Below are positions 1-8,868 of a stretch of DNA of 64,000 nt, piece after piece (the first letter of the stretch is position 1; every line of letters begins with the position of its first letter). The DNA comes from Listeria innocua (GTDB taxonomy: Bacteria; Bacillota; Bacilli; Lactobacillales; Listeriaceae), in NCBI RefSeq assembly GCF_028596125.1, contig NZ_CP117229.1:1844001-1908000 (forward strand), given 5' to 3'. The position numbers were made by a program, and so were the translations under genes. The notes beneath the pieces are model-generated. The model was not told the DNA's origin and did no database searches. It worked only from the letters and a program-made list of their open reading frames with translations.

Positions 1-1018
1 CTTCATTGATAACGTTACGATAACCACGTTTAAAGCGATGTTGTTTCCCACCTTTTGCTTCGATGAATGTTTGCAGATGTCCGCTTGTTGTTGAGTCAGT
101 CACGATAGTTGTTCCTGGCTTTTCTTCCAAAATAATACTAGAAATAACAGCAATTAATGGATTACGGTTTAAACTTTCTCCATTTTTATCCATAATCGCA
201 GCTCGGTCTACATCCGTGTCAAAAATCACGCCTAAATCCGCTCCGCTCGCAAGTACCGCTTTTTTCAAGCTAGCCATAGCTTCTTCATTATCGGGATTTG
301 GAATATGGTTAGGAAAATTGCCATCCGGATCTAAAAACTGACTACCAGATATGTCTGCCCCGAGCTCTGCCAACACTTTTTCAGCAAAAAAGCCGCCAGC
401 GCCATTCCCTGCATCGACAATAATGTGGCTTCCTTGTAGTGGCTTCATTTTGTCCGCTGCATCCGTGATTCCAGCTCTAATTTTATCCGTTAAGTCTGCC
501 GCATATGTAGAAAGTAAATCTTGTTTTGTAACTTTTCCGGCGATTAGTCCGTTTTCTATGAAAGATTTACCTGCGTGAGCTACGATATAATCAATATCTT
601 CATGTTCAGCTCCACCAGATTTCGTAAATAATTTTAGTCCATTATACATAAAAGGTAAGTGGCTCGCTGTAATCATAATTCCGGCATCGCAGTCATAGTC
701 TTCGTACTGGGTTGCCATAAACATGGCCGGCGTAGTTGCAAGTCCTACATCCACCACATCGATACCTGAGAAAGTCAACCCTTTGATAAGTGCCGCTTTT
801 AATCGTTCAGCTGAAAGTCTGCTGTCATGACCAATCGCCACTTTTCCCTGACCTTCCACTTTTTTCTCCTCTTTTAGCCATTTCGCAAAGCCATAAGCAA
901 TCTTTTCTACACGTTCGTCTGTCAGCGTAATCTGATATTTTTCCGTAGCGATTGCTATTCCACGTATGTCTGATCCGTTTTGCAGTGCTTCTAACGCTTT
1001 CGTTTCTGATTGATTCAT
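1..1018 (-). CDS. Phosphoglucomutase/phosphomannomutase family protein, 3' end cut by the window edge
   Basis: Alpha-D-phosphohexomutase that interconverts hexose 1- and 6-phosphates in the cytoplasm. The first 339 residues are present; the frame is open to base 1, and the family is usually about 500 residues long. A substrate-site GSDIRG lies at residues 15-20. The phosphoserine loop reads TASHLP (117-122, Ser119) instead of the commoner TASHNP, and the metal loop DTDVDR is at 267-272. The start is the ATG at 1018 behind a GGAGG-like sequence. TASHLP points to the AlgC/PMM-like branch rather than GlmM; substrate preference cannot be read from sequence. The catalytic serine and metal loop are intact, so it is truncated only by the window. 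Confidence 0.9.
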   Translation of the reverse strand, partial: MNQSETKALEALQNGSDIRGIAIATEKYQITLTDERVEKIAYGFAKWLKEEKKVEGQGKVAIGHDSRLSAERLKAALIKGLTFSGIDVVDVGLATTPAMFMATQYEDYDCDAGIMITASHLPFMYNGLKLFTKSGGAEHEDIDYIVAHAGKSFIENGLIAGKVTKQDLLSTYAADLTDKIRAGITDAADKMKPLQGSHIIVDAGNGAGGFFAEKVLAELGADISGSQFLDPDGNFPNHIPNPDNEEAMASLKKAVLASGADLGVIFDTDVDRAAIMDKNGESLNRNPLIAVISSIILEEKPGTTIVTDSTTSGHLQTFIEAKGGKQHRFKRGYRNVINE

Positions 1019-1086
1019 GTCATTCCTCCAGCATCTGTATTTTTCCCCTTCATTATAGCTTAAATTGCGCATAATTCACATAGCTT

Positions 1087-1962
1087 TTACAAAAGATGTG
1101 CTCTATTTGCAATAATGATTTTTAGATCTACCGTTAATTCTTTTGGCGGATTTATTAATAATTCACTTTTTTTATCTTTATCAATGTGCCAACCAAGTGG
1201 CGTCATTTCAAGAAAATCGGCAAATAATTCGTTTGCGATTGGCGCTTTATATGTCACCCGTTCAACGTACTCGACTGTTAATTTTTCTGCTAGCCGAGAT
1301 GTAACGGACTCATTTGAATAACTACTCTTCTCATCAACATAAATAAATTCGCGCAACTCCCGCAAATAATTCGCTTCTGGAACTACTTTTAACAAAAAGC
1401 CATCCGTTTTTAACAGCCGCTTGAATTCCTCATAATTCGAAGGTGATAAAATGTTTAAAATCACATCTGCCGTCTCTGTCTGGGTTGGACAATTGGCTAA
1501 ATCAGCTACTGTCCAAACAATTCCGGGATAATCTCGAGCAGCTTGTTTCACGCCTTCTTTAGCAATATCTAGCCCAATTGCTTGGACATGGCGTCCTTTT
1601 TCTTGAAGATTTTTTACAACTCGCGCTAAATGACTTCCTTCACCGGAACCAGCATCATATATCACTACTTCTTCTTTTTTTGTCTCAGCAATGATTTCTG
1701 TCACTCGTTCGATTAATTTTTCAAAAAAGCCACTCGCAATCACTTTTTTTCGTGATTCGAATAAGGCTTGATCGTATTTGGTTTTATGTACTTGCTTAAG
1801 TAAATGTAAATATCCCGGCTTGGCAATATCAAACCCATGATGGTTTTTACATATAAATGAATTCGGCTCGCTAAATGAGAATTCTCCCCCACAAATCGGA
1901 CAAGCAAGCAGGGTCATACTTTCTTTCATCGCAAGCTTATTAATCTCCATTTTTGATAACAA
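1087..1962 (-). CDS. RlmA-like 23S rRNA (guanine-N1) methyltransferase
   Basis: SAM-dependent methyltransferase related to RlmA/TlrB, which methylate 23S rRNA hairpin 35. An N-terminal zinc-binding segment is visible as CPICGGEF and a following C..H pair (about residues 21-42), followed by FDIAKPGYLHLL, typical of the family. The SAM motif I is DAGSGEGSH at about residues 103-111. The 291-residue length is normal. The best start is TTG at 1962, preceded by GGAG ten bases upstream; an internal ATG at 1950 has no ribosome binding site. It lies just after the terminator that closes the thyA-dfrA unit, so it probably has its own promoter or read-through expression. Whether it targets G745 or G748 cannot be told. 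Confidence 0.85.
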   Translation of the reverse strand: MLSKMEINKLAMKESMTLLACPICGGEFSFSEPNSFICKNHHGFDIAKPGYLHLLKQVHKTKYDQALFESRKKVIASGFFEKLIERVTEIIAETKKEEVVIYDAGSGEGSHLARVVKNLQEKGRHVQAIGLDIAKEGVKQAARDYPGIVWTVADLANCPTQTETADVILNILSPSNYEEFKRLLKTDGFLLKVVPEANYLRELREFIYVDEKSSYSNESVTSRLAEKLTVEYVERVTYKAPIANELFADFLEMTPLGWHIDKDKKSELLINPPKELTVDLKIIIANRAHLL

Positions 1963-1981
1963 TTAAACGTCACTCCACTCG

Positions 1982-2011
1982 AAAAACGTTGCCCGCAAAT
2001 AGGCAACGTTT
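1982..2011 (-). terminator. Terminator of the ABC-F/thyA/dfrA unit
   Basis: Inverted repeat AACGTTGCC / GGCAACGTT around an 8-base loop, followed on the minus strand by a T run. It sits four bases after the dfrA stop codon. Confidence 0.8.
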
Positions 2012-2014
2012 CTA

Positions 2015-2497
2015 CTAATTTCTTTCATACGTATAAAATGTGTAATTATATTTATTTTTCTCATCTTTTTCATGAGGTTCTTTCGCTACTTCTGAAAAGT
2101 TTTCCCAGTCTACTTCTGGAAATGCGGTATCTGCATCAAATTCCGCGTCAATTTTTGTGACAATTAGCTTATCTGCCACATCCATAAATAAACGATAAAT
2201 TTCCGCTCCACCAACAACATAAATCGGTTCGCCGGTTTCAGCAAGCGCCAGAACTTCATCCCGTGAATGAAGAATTTCTGCATCGTCTAGTTGTAATTCA
2301 TTGTCCCTAGTTAACACAATGGTCTTTCTATTTGGTAAAGCTTTACCTAGTGATTCATAGGTTTTACGTCCCATGACGAGCGTTTTTCCAGTTGTCGTTT
2401 TTTTGAAAAATTGTAAATCTCCTGGTAAGTGCCACGGCATCTTGTTGTCTTTCCCGATATTACCAGCGCGGTCTTGTGCCCAAACAAAAATTATCAT
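2015..2497 (-). CDS. dfrA: Dihydrofolate reductase
   Basis: NADPH-dependent reduction of dihydrofolate to tetrahydrofolate, which recycles the dihydrofolate produced by thymidylate synthase. The 160-residue protein has the N-terminal substrate segment NKMPWHLPGDLQFFKK with the catalytic aspartate, the NADPH motif VMGRKTYESLG and the VVGGAEIY strand. It lies 15 bases after thyA, so the two genes that make and use dihydrofolate are co-transcribed, the usual Firmicute arrangement. It is followed at once by a strong terminator. Nothing in length or context suggests an acquired trimethoprim-resistance allele; it looks like the chromosomal enzyme. Confidence 0.97.
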   Translation of the reverse strand: MIIFVWAQDRAGNIGKDNKMPWHLPGDLQFFKKTTTGKTLVMGRKTYESLGKALPNRKTIVLTRDNELQLDDAEILHSRDEVLALAETGEPIYVVGGAEIYRLFMDVADKLIVTKIDAEFDADTAFPEVDWENFSEVAKEPHEKDEKNKYNYTFYTYERN

Positions 2498-2512
2498 CTA
2501 AGAAAACCTCCC

Positions 2513-3457
2513 TTATACTGAAATTGGTGCTTTAATTGCAGGATCTGGATTATAACCATCTAGTGAAATATCCGCTACTTCAAAATCAAAAATGGTTGCA
2601 GGTTTATCTGAAAGAACTAATTTTGGTAACGCATGCGGAGTTCTTGATAATTGTTCTTTCACTTGTTCGATATGATTGTTATAAAGATGTGCATCTCCCA
2701 TAGTATGGATAAATTCACCAACATCAAGTCCAACTTCCCGTGCAATTAAATGTGTCAAAAGTGCATAACTTGCAATGTTAAACGGTACTCCTAAGAAAAT
2801 ATCTGCACTTCGTTGGTACAATTGGCACGATAATTTCCCATCTGCCACATAAAATTGAAACAATGAATGACAAGGTGGTAAAGCCATATTCGGAATATCT
2901 TCAGGATTCCAAGCAGACACGATTAAACGACGCGAGTTCGGGTTTGTTTTAATCATTTCAATTAAGTCAGCTAACTGATCAATTGTTTCCCCTTGCGAAG
3001 TTTTCCATTCACGCCATTGTTTGCCGTAAATATTACCTAATTCGCCGTATTTATTCGCGAACGTTTCGTCTTCTAAGATCCGCGTTTTAAACTTCTCCAT
3101 TTCAGCTTGATACACTTCTTTAAAGGCCGGATCACGCTCAGCACGCAGCCCAAAGTCAGTCATATCTTCGCCTTTATAATCAGCGCTTTTCACAAAACGC
3201 TCAAAAGCCCATTCATTCCAAATATTATTATTATGCTGTAAAAGGTAGCGAATATTCGTATCTCCATGTAAAAACCATAGTAGTTCACTTACTACAAGTT
3301 TAAATGGTACCCGTTTTGTTGTCATAATTGGAAAGCCTTCCTGTAAATCAAAACGCATTTGATAACCAAATGTGCTGATTGTTCCAGTCCCAGTGCGATC
3401 TCCTTTTTGTGTTCCATTCTCTAAAACGTACTTTTCTAAATCCAAATATTGTTTCAT
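2513..3457 (-). CDS. thyA: Thymidylate synthase
   Basis: Converts dUMP to dTMP with methylene-tetrahydrofolate as donor and reductant. The active-site segment [12 protein letters not shown] carries the catalytic cysteine, and [18 protein letters not shown] is the dUMP-binding stretch. The 314-residue length is that of the longer Lactobacillus/Staphylococcus type, with an insertion in the small domain around residues 85-140. The start is ATG 3457, behind AAGGAGTG; an upstream in-frame GTG has no such signal. It sits 12 bases after the ABC-F gene and 15 before dfrA, so the three form one unit. Confidence 0.97.
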
Positions 3458-3469
3458 CGTTCGCACTCC

Positions 3470-5362
3470 TTATTCCGCGTATTGTGATAAAAATTCCCAG
3501 CGTTCCATCATTTGTTCCAACTCTGATTCTTTCGCTGTAATAAGTTCACTAATTTCTGCTGCTTTTGTAAAGTCTGCTCCGGTTTGTTCCAATGTTTCAT
3601 TGAGCGATTCAATGTCTTGCTCTAAGTCGCTAATGGCATCCTCAATCCCGTCCCACTCAAGTTGTTCTTGGTAGGTTAGTTTGACTTTCTCTTTTTTCTC
3701 AGGTGATGACTTTTCGGCCGAAGTATTCGCCATTTTTTTCATTGATTTTGCTGGCTTTCCTTTAGCCTCAAGTTCTTTCAAATAATCACTATATTCACCA
3801 TAGAAAATTTCTACTTCGCCAATTGCCCGGAAAACAAGCAATTTATTTACAACTTTATCAAGGAAATATCTATCATGGCTGACCGTAATAACCGTACCGT
3901 TAAAAGATTCTAAGTAATCCTCTAGAACAGTTAATGTTTGCGTATCTAAGTCGTTGGTCGGCTCATCTAGTAGCAACACGTTTGGTCGTTCCATTAAAAT
4001 GCGTAGTAAGAACAAGCGGCGTTTTTCTCCACCTGACAAGCTACCAATTTTCTTCCCGTGGGAATTTGGTGGGAATAAAAATCGTTCTAGCATGGCGCTA
4101 ACGCTAATCACTTCTCCACCAGAAGTCGTTACTTGCTCTCCTGCCTCTTGCAAATAAGCAATCATTCGCATATCTGGATCCATTTCTTCATTTTGTTGCG
4201 TATAATAACCGATTTGTACTGTTTGACCCGTAATTACCTCGCCGGCATCGGGCGTTAGTTTTCCAGCTAACATATTCAGTAAAGTCGATTTACCAGTTCC
4301 GTTATTACCAGTGATACCAAGACGTTCTCCCGGTTGAATAATTAAACTAAAATCTTGTAACACTTGTTTTTCGTCAAAGCGTTTTTCTAAATTTTTCAAT
4401 TCGAAAACATCTTTCCCAAGGCGACTAGTGACAAAATCAATCGCAAGTTCTGAGTCGTCGATTTTAGTTTTGACTTTTTTCTCTAAATCATGGAAACGGT
4501 CTTGTCTAGCATTTTGTTTTGTGGCGCGCCCTTGTGGACCACGACGCATCCAAGCTAGTTCTTTACGATAAAGGTTTTTATTTTTCTCTGATTCGCGGAC
4601 TTCGTTTTCCATGCGAATTGCCTTGGATTCCATGAATTTTTCGTAATTTCCAACATAGCGGTACGCCGAACCACGGTCCAGTTCCACCATATGGTTCGTC
4701 ACACGGTCAAGGAAGTAACGATCATGGGTAACGAGTAATACCGCTCCTTTAAAGCGATTTAAATACTCTTCTAGCCAACGAATCGACTGAAAATCCAAAT
4801 GGTTGGTAGGTTCATCTAAAATAAGTAAATCTGGCGTCTCAATCAAGACTTGCGCCAAACCAACACGCTTTCGCTGACCGCCAGAAAGCTCACTTATTTT
4901 TGCTGTTAAGTCAGTAATGCCAAGCCGTTCCAAGATTGTTTTCGCTTCAGTATTCATATCCCAAGCAGCACTCGCATCCATTTCTTGGCTAGCCGCTGTA
5001 TAGGCATCATGTAGCTTGGTATTTTCTGCATCAAGCGACATCGCTAATAAGACTTCTTCATACTTACGCATTGCTCGAAGCGCCGCAGTATCACCGTCAA
5101 AAACCGCCGAAAGAACCGTATCCTCTTCATTAAAAACAGGATCTTGCGCCAAATAACCGATCGTATAATCTTTCGCTTTCGTAACGCTACCTTTATCCCC
5201 AGATTCACTTCCAGAAATAATTTGTAACAGCGTTGATTTACCAGTACCATTTACACCGATTAAACCAATGCGTTCGCCTTCTGTTATCGTTAGCGAGATA
5301 TTCTCAAACAGGCTTTTTTCGCCATATGTTTTTGTTAAGTTTTCTACTTTTAACTGTTTCAT
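3470..5362 (-). CDS. ABC-F family ATPase, YfmR/Uup type
   Basis: Two ABC domains on one chain and no membrane segment, the layout of ABC-F proteins, which act on ribosomes rather than in transport. Domain 1 has Walker A GVNGTGKST (about residues 38-46), signature LSGGQRKR and Walker B LILDEPTNHLD; domain 2 has GNNGTGKST, LSGGEKRR and LLLDEPTNDLD. The linker between them holds the basic P-site-tRNA interaction region (WMRRGPQGRATKQNAR). A charged coiled coil fills the last 90 residues, as in YfmR/Uup. YfmR relatives rescue ribosomes stalled on difficult peptides together with EF-P; that role is inferred here. It is first in the transcription unit with thyA and dfrA. The antibiotic-resistance branch (Vga/Lsa) is less likely given the C-terminal coil. 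Confidence 0.85.
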   Translation of the reverse strand: MKQLKVENLTKTYGEKSLFENISLTITEGERIGLIGVNGTGKSTLLQIISGSESGDKGSVTKAKDYTIGYLAQDPVFNEEDTVLSAVFDGDTAALRAMRKYEEVLLAMSLDAENTKLHDAYTAASQEMDASAAWDMNTEAKTILERLGITDLTAKISELSGGQRKRVGLAQVLIETPDLLILDEPTNHLDFQSIRWLEEYLNRFKGAVLLVTHDRYFLDRVTNHMVELDRGSAYRYVGNYEKFMESKAIRMENEVRESEKNKNLYRKELAWMRRGPQGRATKQNARQDRFHDLEKKVKTKIDDSELAIDFVTSRLGKDVFELKNLEKRFDEKQVLQDFSLIIQPGERLGITGNNGTGKSTLLNMLAGKLTPDAGEVITGQTVQIGYYTQQNEEMDPDMRMIAYLQEAGEQVTTSGGEVISVSAMLERFLFPPNSHGKKIGSLSGGEKRRLFLLRILMERPNVLLLDEPTNDLDTQTLTVLEDYLESFNGTVITVSHDRYFLDKVVNKLLVFRAIGEVEIFYGEYSDYLKELEAKGKPAKSMKKMANTSAEKSSPEKKEKVKLTYQEQLEWDGIEDAISDLEQDIESLNETLEQTGADFTKAAEISELITAKESELEQMMERWEFLSQYAE

Positions 5363-5435
5363 TTAGTCCCATCCATTTCCGTTTCGTCCTTATCTATTCT
5401 AGCTGAAAATATAGAACATAGCAATTGCTTGAGAT

Positions 5436-5478
5436 GAAAAAAGTTCCAAAAGTGGCGAATCCACTTTTGGAACTTTTA
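5436..5478. terminator. Terminator downstream of fhs (symmetrical)
   Basis: Perfect long inverted repeat, arms AAGTTCCAAAAGTGG and CCACTTTTGGAACTT with a short loop. T runs lie on both sides, so it can work on either strand; it closes fhs and shields the ABC-F gene. Confidence 0.85.
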
Positions 5479-5481
5479 TTT

Positions 5482-7164
5482 TTAAAATAAACCTTGTGCG
5501 TTACCATTTTCATCGACATCCATATTTAATGCCGCTGGTTTTTTCGGTAAGCCTGGCATTGTCATCACGTCGCCAGTTAAAGCAACAACGAAGCCCGCGC
5601 CAAGTTTTGGAATGAATTCACGAATATGAATCACAAAATCAGTTGGGCGACCGAGTAATGTTGGGTCGTCCGATAAAGAATACTGCGTTTTCGCCATACA
5701 AATTGGATAACGATCCCAGCCGTATTTTTTAAACTCAACAATTTGTTTTTGTGCCTTGCTAGAAAGTTCTACGCCAATTCCACCGTAAACCTTCGTCACA
5801 ATTGCTTCTAATTTTTCTTCTATTGACCAAGCATCATCATAAATGCGTTTATAGTCCTCTTCTCCGCTTTCGACTGCAGCGATTACTTTATCTGCAAGTT
5901 CTAGACCACCGTCGCCGCCTTTTTCCCACACTTCTGTTAACGAAAAAGGAATGCCATGTTCTTCGCAAAGTTGTTCTAATTTCGCGACTTCCGCATCAGA
6001 ATCCGTAATAAACTTATTAATGGCAACAACATATGGAATACCAAATGTTTGAATCGATTCCGTATGTTTTTGTAAATTAGTAAAGCCTTTTGCTAGGGCA
6101 TCGACATTTTCTTCACTAAGTTCTGTTTTTAAAGCGCCACCATGCATTTTCAGTGCGCGAATTGTCGCTACAATCACGACACAATCTGGTGCTTTTCCAA
6201 GTGCTGGAACTTTAATATCTAAAAATTTCTCCGCTCCTAGATCTGCTCCAAAACCAGCTTCCGTTACTACATATTCGCCAAGTTTAAGCGCAGTACTTGT
6301 CGCTGAAACACTATTACAACCATGAGCAATATTAGCAAAAGGACCACCATGTACAATCGCTGGAGTATGTTCTAATGTTTGCACTAAATTAGGTTTTAAC
6401 GCATCTTTTAATAGCAATGTTAATGCACCTTCATAACCCATTTCGCCAACAGTTATTGGTTCTTTTTTATAATTATAGCCAATCACAATTTCACTTAAGC
6501 GTTTCTTTAAGTCTTTTAAGTCACTTGCTAAACAAATGATTGCCATAATTTCAGAAGCAACTGTAATATCAAAACCATCTTCACGAGGAACGCCTTGAAT
6601 AGGACCACCAAGACCAACGACCACTTTTCGAAGCGCTCGGTCATTTAAATCAACAACACGTTTCCAAACGATTCGTCTCCCGTCAATTCCTAAATCATTA
6701 CCTTGTTGCATATGATTATCGATAAACGCAGATAAAGCGTTGTTTGCTGCTGTAATGGCATGAAAATCGCCTGTAAAATGTAAATTAATATCTTCCATTG
6801 GAATAACTTGCGCATAACCGCCACCAGTTGCCCCGCCCTTAATACCCATTGTAGGTCCAAGTGATGGTTCCCGCAAAGCGATGACTGTTTTCTTATCTTT
6901 TTTAGAGAGTGCGTCGCCAAGACCAACTGTTACAGTCGATTTACCTTCACCGGCTGGCGTTGGATTAATAGCTGTCACAAGAACAAGTTTACCTTGCTCC
7001 TTGTCTTTTAACGAGTGAATCGTATCATAGGATAACTTTGCTTTATACTTTCCGTAAAGTTCGAGTGCATCTGCATCTAGTCCTAAATGTTCCGCGATAG
7101 TCGTAACTGGTAGAATTTCTGCTACTGATGCAATTTCAATATCTGATTTCACTTTATTTGACAT
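5482..7164 (-). CDS. fhs: Formate-tetrahydrofolate ligase
   Basis: ATP-dependent ligation of formate to tetrahydrofolate, feeding 10-formyl-THF into purine synthesis and initiator tRNA formylation. The 560-residue length is the family norm. The P-loop-like [10 protein letters not shown] lies at about residues 68-77; [24 protein letters not shown] and [13 protein letters not shown] are family hallmarks. The ATG at 7164 is preceded by GGAGGGG. Formate produced by the pyruvate formate-lyase encoded at 45.6 kb is one possible substrate source, an inference from metabolism and not from position. It stands alone between mntR and a strong terminator. Confidence 0.97.
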   Translation of the reverse strand: MSNKVKSDIEIASVAEILPVTTIAEHLGLDADALELYGKYKAKLSYDTIHSLKDKEQGKLVLVTAINPTPAGEGKSTVTVGLGDALSKKDKKTVIALREPSLGPTMGIKGGATGGGYAQVIPMEDINLHFTGDFHAITAANNALSAFIDNHMQQGNDLGIDGRRIVWKRVVDLNDRALRKVVVGLGGPIQGVPREDGFDITVASEIMAIICLASDLKDLKKRLSEIVIGYNYKKEPITVGEMGYEGALTLLLKDALKPNLVQTLEHTPAIVHGGPFANIAHGCNSVSATSTALKLGEYVVTEAGFGADLGAEKFLDIKVPALGKAPDCVVIVATIRALKMHGGALKTELSEENVDALAKGFTNLQKHTESIQTFGIPYVVAINKFITDSDAEVAKLEQLCEEHGIPFSLTEVWEKGGDGGLELADKVIAAVESGEEDYKRIYDDAWSIEEKLEAIVTKVYGGIGVELSSKAQKQIVEFKKYGWDRYPICMAKTQYSLSDDPTLLGRPTDFVIHIREFIPKLGAGFVVALTGDVMTMPGLPKKPAALNMDVDENGNAQGLF

Positions 7165-7226
7165 GATATCCCCTCCGAATATGTATATTGTAACAAAGAA
7201 TTAAGATATTTTGGCTTCTTCAGTGC

Positions 7227-7268
7227 ATCAAAAAAGCGTGACACCAAGCGATGTAACACCATTTTTGA
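7227..7268 (-). terminator. Probable terminator of mntR
   Basis: Outer arms ATCAAAAA and TTTTTTGAT enclose a 25-base interior with two imperfect copies of GGTGTNAC. The T run is part of the stem. It lies between mntR and fhs; it could equally be a leader structure of fhs. Confidence 0.5.
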
Positions 7269-7323
7269 TTTCTAAAGTAAAGCCTGATTGCGCAAAAATC
7301 AACATCTCAACCTTGGATTACCG

Positions 7324-7752
7324 TTATTCCTTTGTATCTGGTTTCGTTGGATCCATTTCCTTGAGTGTCTTAAGCGCATCTGGATGATTTTCAAAAAACT
7401 GAACAACATCCCCGATTCGGTCAATAGAATTCCAACTCAAATGATGTTCAATACCTTCCACATCATGATAAATATGGGACGGATCTACACCAATTATACT
7501 TAAAAAACTTTCTAGTAATGCATGTCTTTCTAGTAGCCTTTTCCCCATTTGTGTTCCTTTAGGCGTCAAAATTAATCCACGATATTTTTCATAGATTAAA
7601 TATTCGTCTTTATCTAGTTTCTGTACCATTTTTGTTACAGAAGACGGATGGACAAATAACTCATCAGCAATATCCGAAACCCTGGCATAACCTTTTGTTT
7701 CAATAAGGGAATAGATTTTTTCAATATAATCTTCCATACTAGGTGTTGGCAT
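7324..7752 (-). CDS. mntR: Manganese-responsive transcription regulator MntR (DtxR family)
   Basis: Mn(II)-activated DNA-binding protein that represses manganese importers. The N-terminal winged helix-turn-helix carries the recognition segment [26 protein letters not shown], nearly identical to B. subtilis MntR, and [20 protein letters not shown] contains the metal-binding glutamate and histidines. The longest frame starts at 7782, but ATG 7752 ([14 protein letters not shown]) matches the B. subtilis start and has GGAGGG ten bases upstream, giving 142 residues. Like MntR, and unlike DtxR/IdeR, it has no C-terminal SH3 domain. No transporter gene is adjacent, so its targets lie elsewhere. Confidence 0.94.
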   Translation of the reverse strand: MPTPSMEDYIEKIYSLIETKGYARVSDIADELFVHPSSVTKMVQKLDKDEYLIYEKYRGLILTPKGTQMGKRLLERHALLESFLSIIGVDPSHIYHDVEGIEHHLSWNSIDRIGDVVQFFENHPDALKTLKEMDPTKPDTKE

Positions 7753-7782
7753 AGCTATACCCTCCAACTTATATTCTTTCAC

Positions 7783-7964
7783 ATAGCCAATTGTACTATA
7801 ATATCGGACTTTCTAAAAGCAATTACCCTTTCTAAAACGAAATTTCTCCTAGGACATTCACGTAGTTTTTCGAGGTAAATCTAGCATTTAACGACAAAAT
7901 ATAACATAAAAGTAAAAAGTAAGCCTTTACAAGTCCAAAAATTAAAAAAATATCGAAAATCACC
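7783..7964. other. AT-rich divergent spacer between mntR and cspD
   Basis: Part of the 373-bp gap between the divergent mntR and cspD genes. It probably carries the mntR promoter: TATTATAGTACAAT is readable on the minus strand near 7790-7805. Otherwise I see no gene, repeat or conserved element; the sequence is A/T-rich. Confidence 0.4.
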
Positions 7965-7994
7965 TTGACGTTTATAGGTATTTTGATTTATAGT
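7965..7994 (+). promoter_or_regulatory. cspD promoter
   Basis: TTGACG (-35, 7965-7970) and TATAGT (-10, 7989-7994) are separated by 18 bases. Transcription would begin near 8001 and give a leader of about 125 bases, long as is usual for cold-shock genes, whose leaders fold differently at low temperature. Confidence 0.7.
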
Positions 7995-8125
7995 GTTAGT
8001 ATCATATGCGGCAACGCTATGAACTGAAAAGGTAGTATTTGCGAGAAAAAATTTTTAAACAGAAATGAAAGCGTTTGAAAAATGATTCTAGCAATTATTA
8101 GCCATACTTAGGAGGATTTATTTCA

Positions 8126-8326
8126 ATGCAAAATGGGAAAGTAAAATGGTTTAACAATGAAAAAGGTTACGGTTTTATCGAATCAGACGGCGGCGAAGAT
8201 ATTTTCGTTCACTTCACAGCGATCCAAGGTGACGGCTACAAATCTTTAGAAGAAGGCCAAGCGGTAACATTTGAAGTAGTTGAAGGTAACCGCGGCGCTC
8301 AAGCAGCCAATGTGGAAAAAGCCTAA
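8126..8326 (+). CDS. cspD: Cold-shock protein (CspA family)
   Basis: Single-domain OB-fold protein of 66 residues that binds single-stranded RNA/DNA and keeps mRNA unfolded in the cold. RNP1 is KGYGFIES (about residues 13-20) and RNP2 is DIFVHFTAI (about 25-33). The ATG follows AGGAGG, and a 125-base leader precedes it. Listeria has several csp genes; the assignment to cspD rests on its position between mntR and the RNase H-like gene and is less certain than the family. Confidence 0.93.
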   Translation: MQNGKVKWFNNEKGYGFIESDGGEDIFVHFTAIQGDGYKSLEEGQAVTFEVVEGNRGAQAANVEKA

Positions 8327-8352
8327 TCCAGTTGCCAATTAGACACGGACTT

Positions 8353-8380
8353 AAAACCGGTATCCTTTGACCGGTTTTTT
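8353..8380 (+). terminator. cspD terminator
   Basis: Arms AAACCGG and CCGGTTT around a short loop, followed by TTTTTT. Confidence 0.8.
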
Positions 8381-8382
8381 TA

Positions 8383-8411
8383 TTGCAAAAAAATAGCTTT
8401 CCTTCTATAAT
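8383..8411 (+). promoter_or_regulatory. Promoter of the RNase H-like gene
   Basis: TTGCAA (8383-8388), 17-base spacer, TATAAT (8406-8411). It starts directly after the cspD terminator, giving a leader of about 30 bases that ends in AGGAGG before the ATG at 8449. Confidence 0.75.
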
Positions 8412-8448
8412 AAAGCCACATCTACTCAAACAATAGGAGGCGCACAAT

Positions 8449-8850
8449 ATGGAAGTTTTCGTTGACGGTGCAAGTGCTGGAAATCCTGGTCCTAGTGGTG
8501 CTGGCATAGTTCTAAAAGCAGCAGGAATCTATGAACAATTCGCCATCCCTCTCGAAGTTATGACCAATCATGAAGCCGAATTTATCGCGATTAAATTAGG
8601 TCTAGAAGAAGCTTTAAAAAAACAAGCCACTTTCATTCGTTTGTATTCTGATTCGAAAGTCGCCATTGAAGCAATCCATAAACGACACGCTAAAAATCCT
8701 TTATTCAAACCCCATTTAGAAGCAATTTTAGAAATGGCTGATTCAGTAGAGTTATTTTTTGCAGAATGGCGTAACGTTAGCCAAAATAAACAAGCCGACC
8801 AACTCGCGCGTCAGGCTATAAAAAAACAGAAGCAACCTGGTATCAAATAA
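8449..8850 (+). CDS. RNase HI-like protein (YpdQ/YpeP type)
   Basis: Compact 133-residue RNase H fold. The four carboxylates expected for two-metal catalysis are visible: Asp6 (FVDGAS), Glu44 (HEAEF), Asp68 (YSDS) and Asp117 (QADQLA). The glycine-rich first strand AGNPGPSGAG is typical of the ribonuclease-HI-like group that lacks the N-terminal hybrid-binding domain. It would degrade RNA in RNA/DNA hybrids, but several Gram-positive relatives have weak or no measured activity, so the activity is inferred from the residues. It is single and monocistronic, between its own promoter and a two-way terminator. Confidence 0.85.
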   Translation: MEVFVDGASAGNPGPSGAGIVLKAAGIYEQFAIPLEVMTNHEAEFIAIKLGLEEALKKQATFIRLYSDSKVAIEAIHKRHAKNPLFKPHLEAILEMADSVELFFAEWRNVSQNKQADQLARQAIKKQKQPGIK

Positions 8851-8868
8851 CCAGATTGCTTCTATTTT
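8828..8868. terminator. Two-way terminator between convergent genes
   Basis: Arms AGAAGCAACCTGG and CCAGATTGCTTCT with a short loop that contains the upstream gene's stop codon. T runs lie on both strands, serving the RNase H-like gene (plus) and the exonuclease gene (minus). Confidence 0.8.

Noticed and set aside
8065-8080. cre-like TGAAAGCGTTTGAA in the cspD leader
   Set aside because: Two positions in the second half disagree with the consensus.
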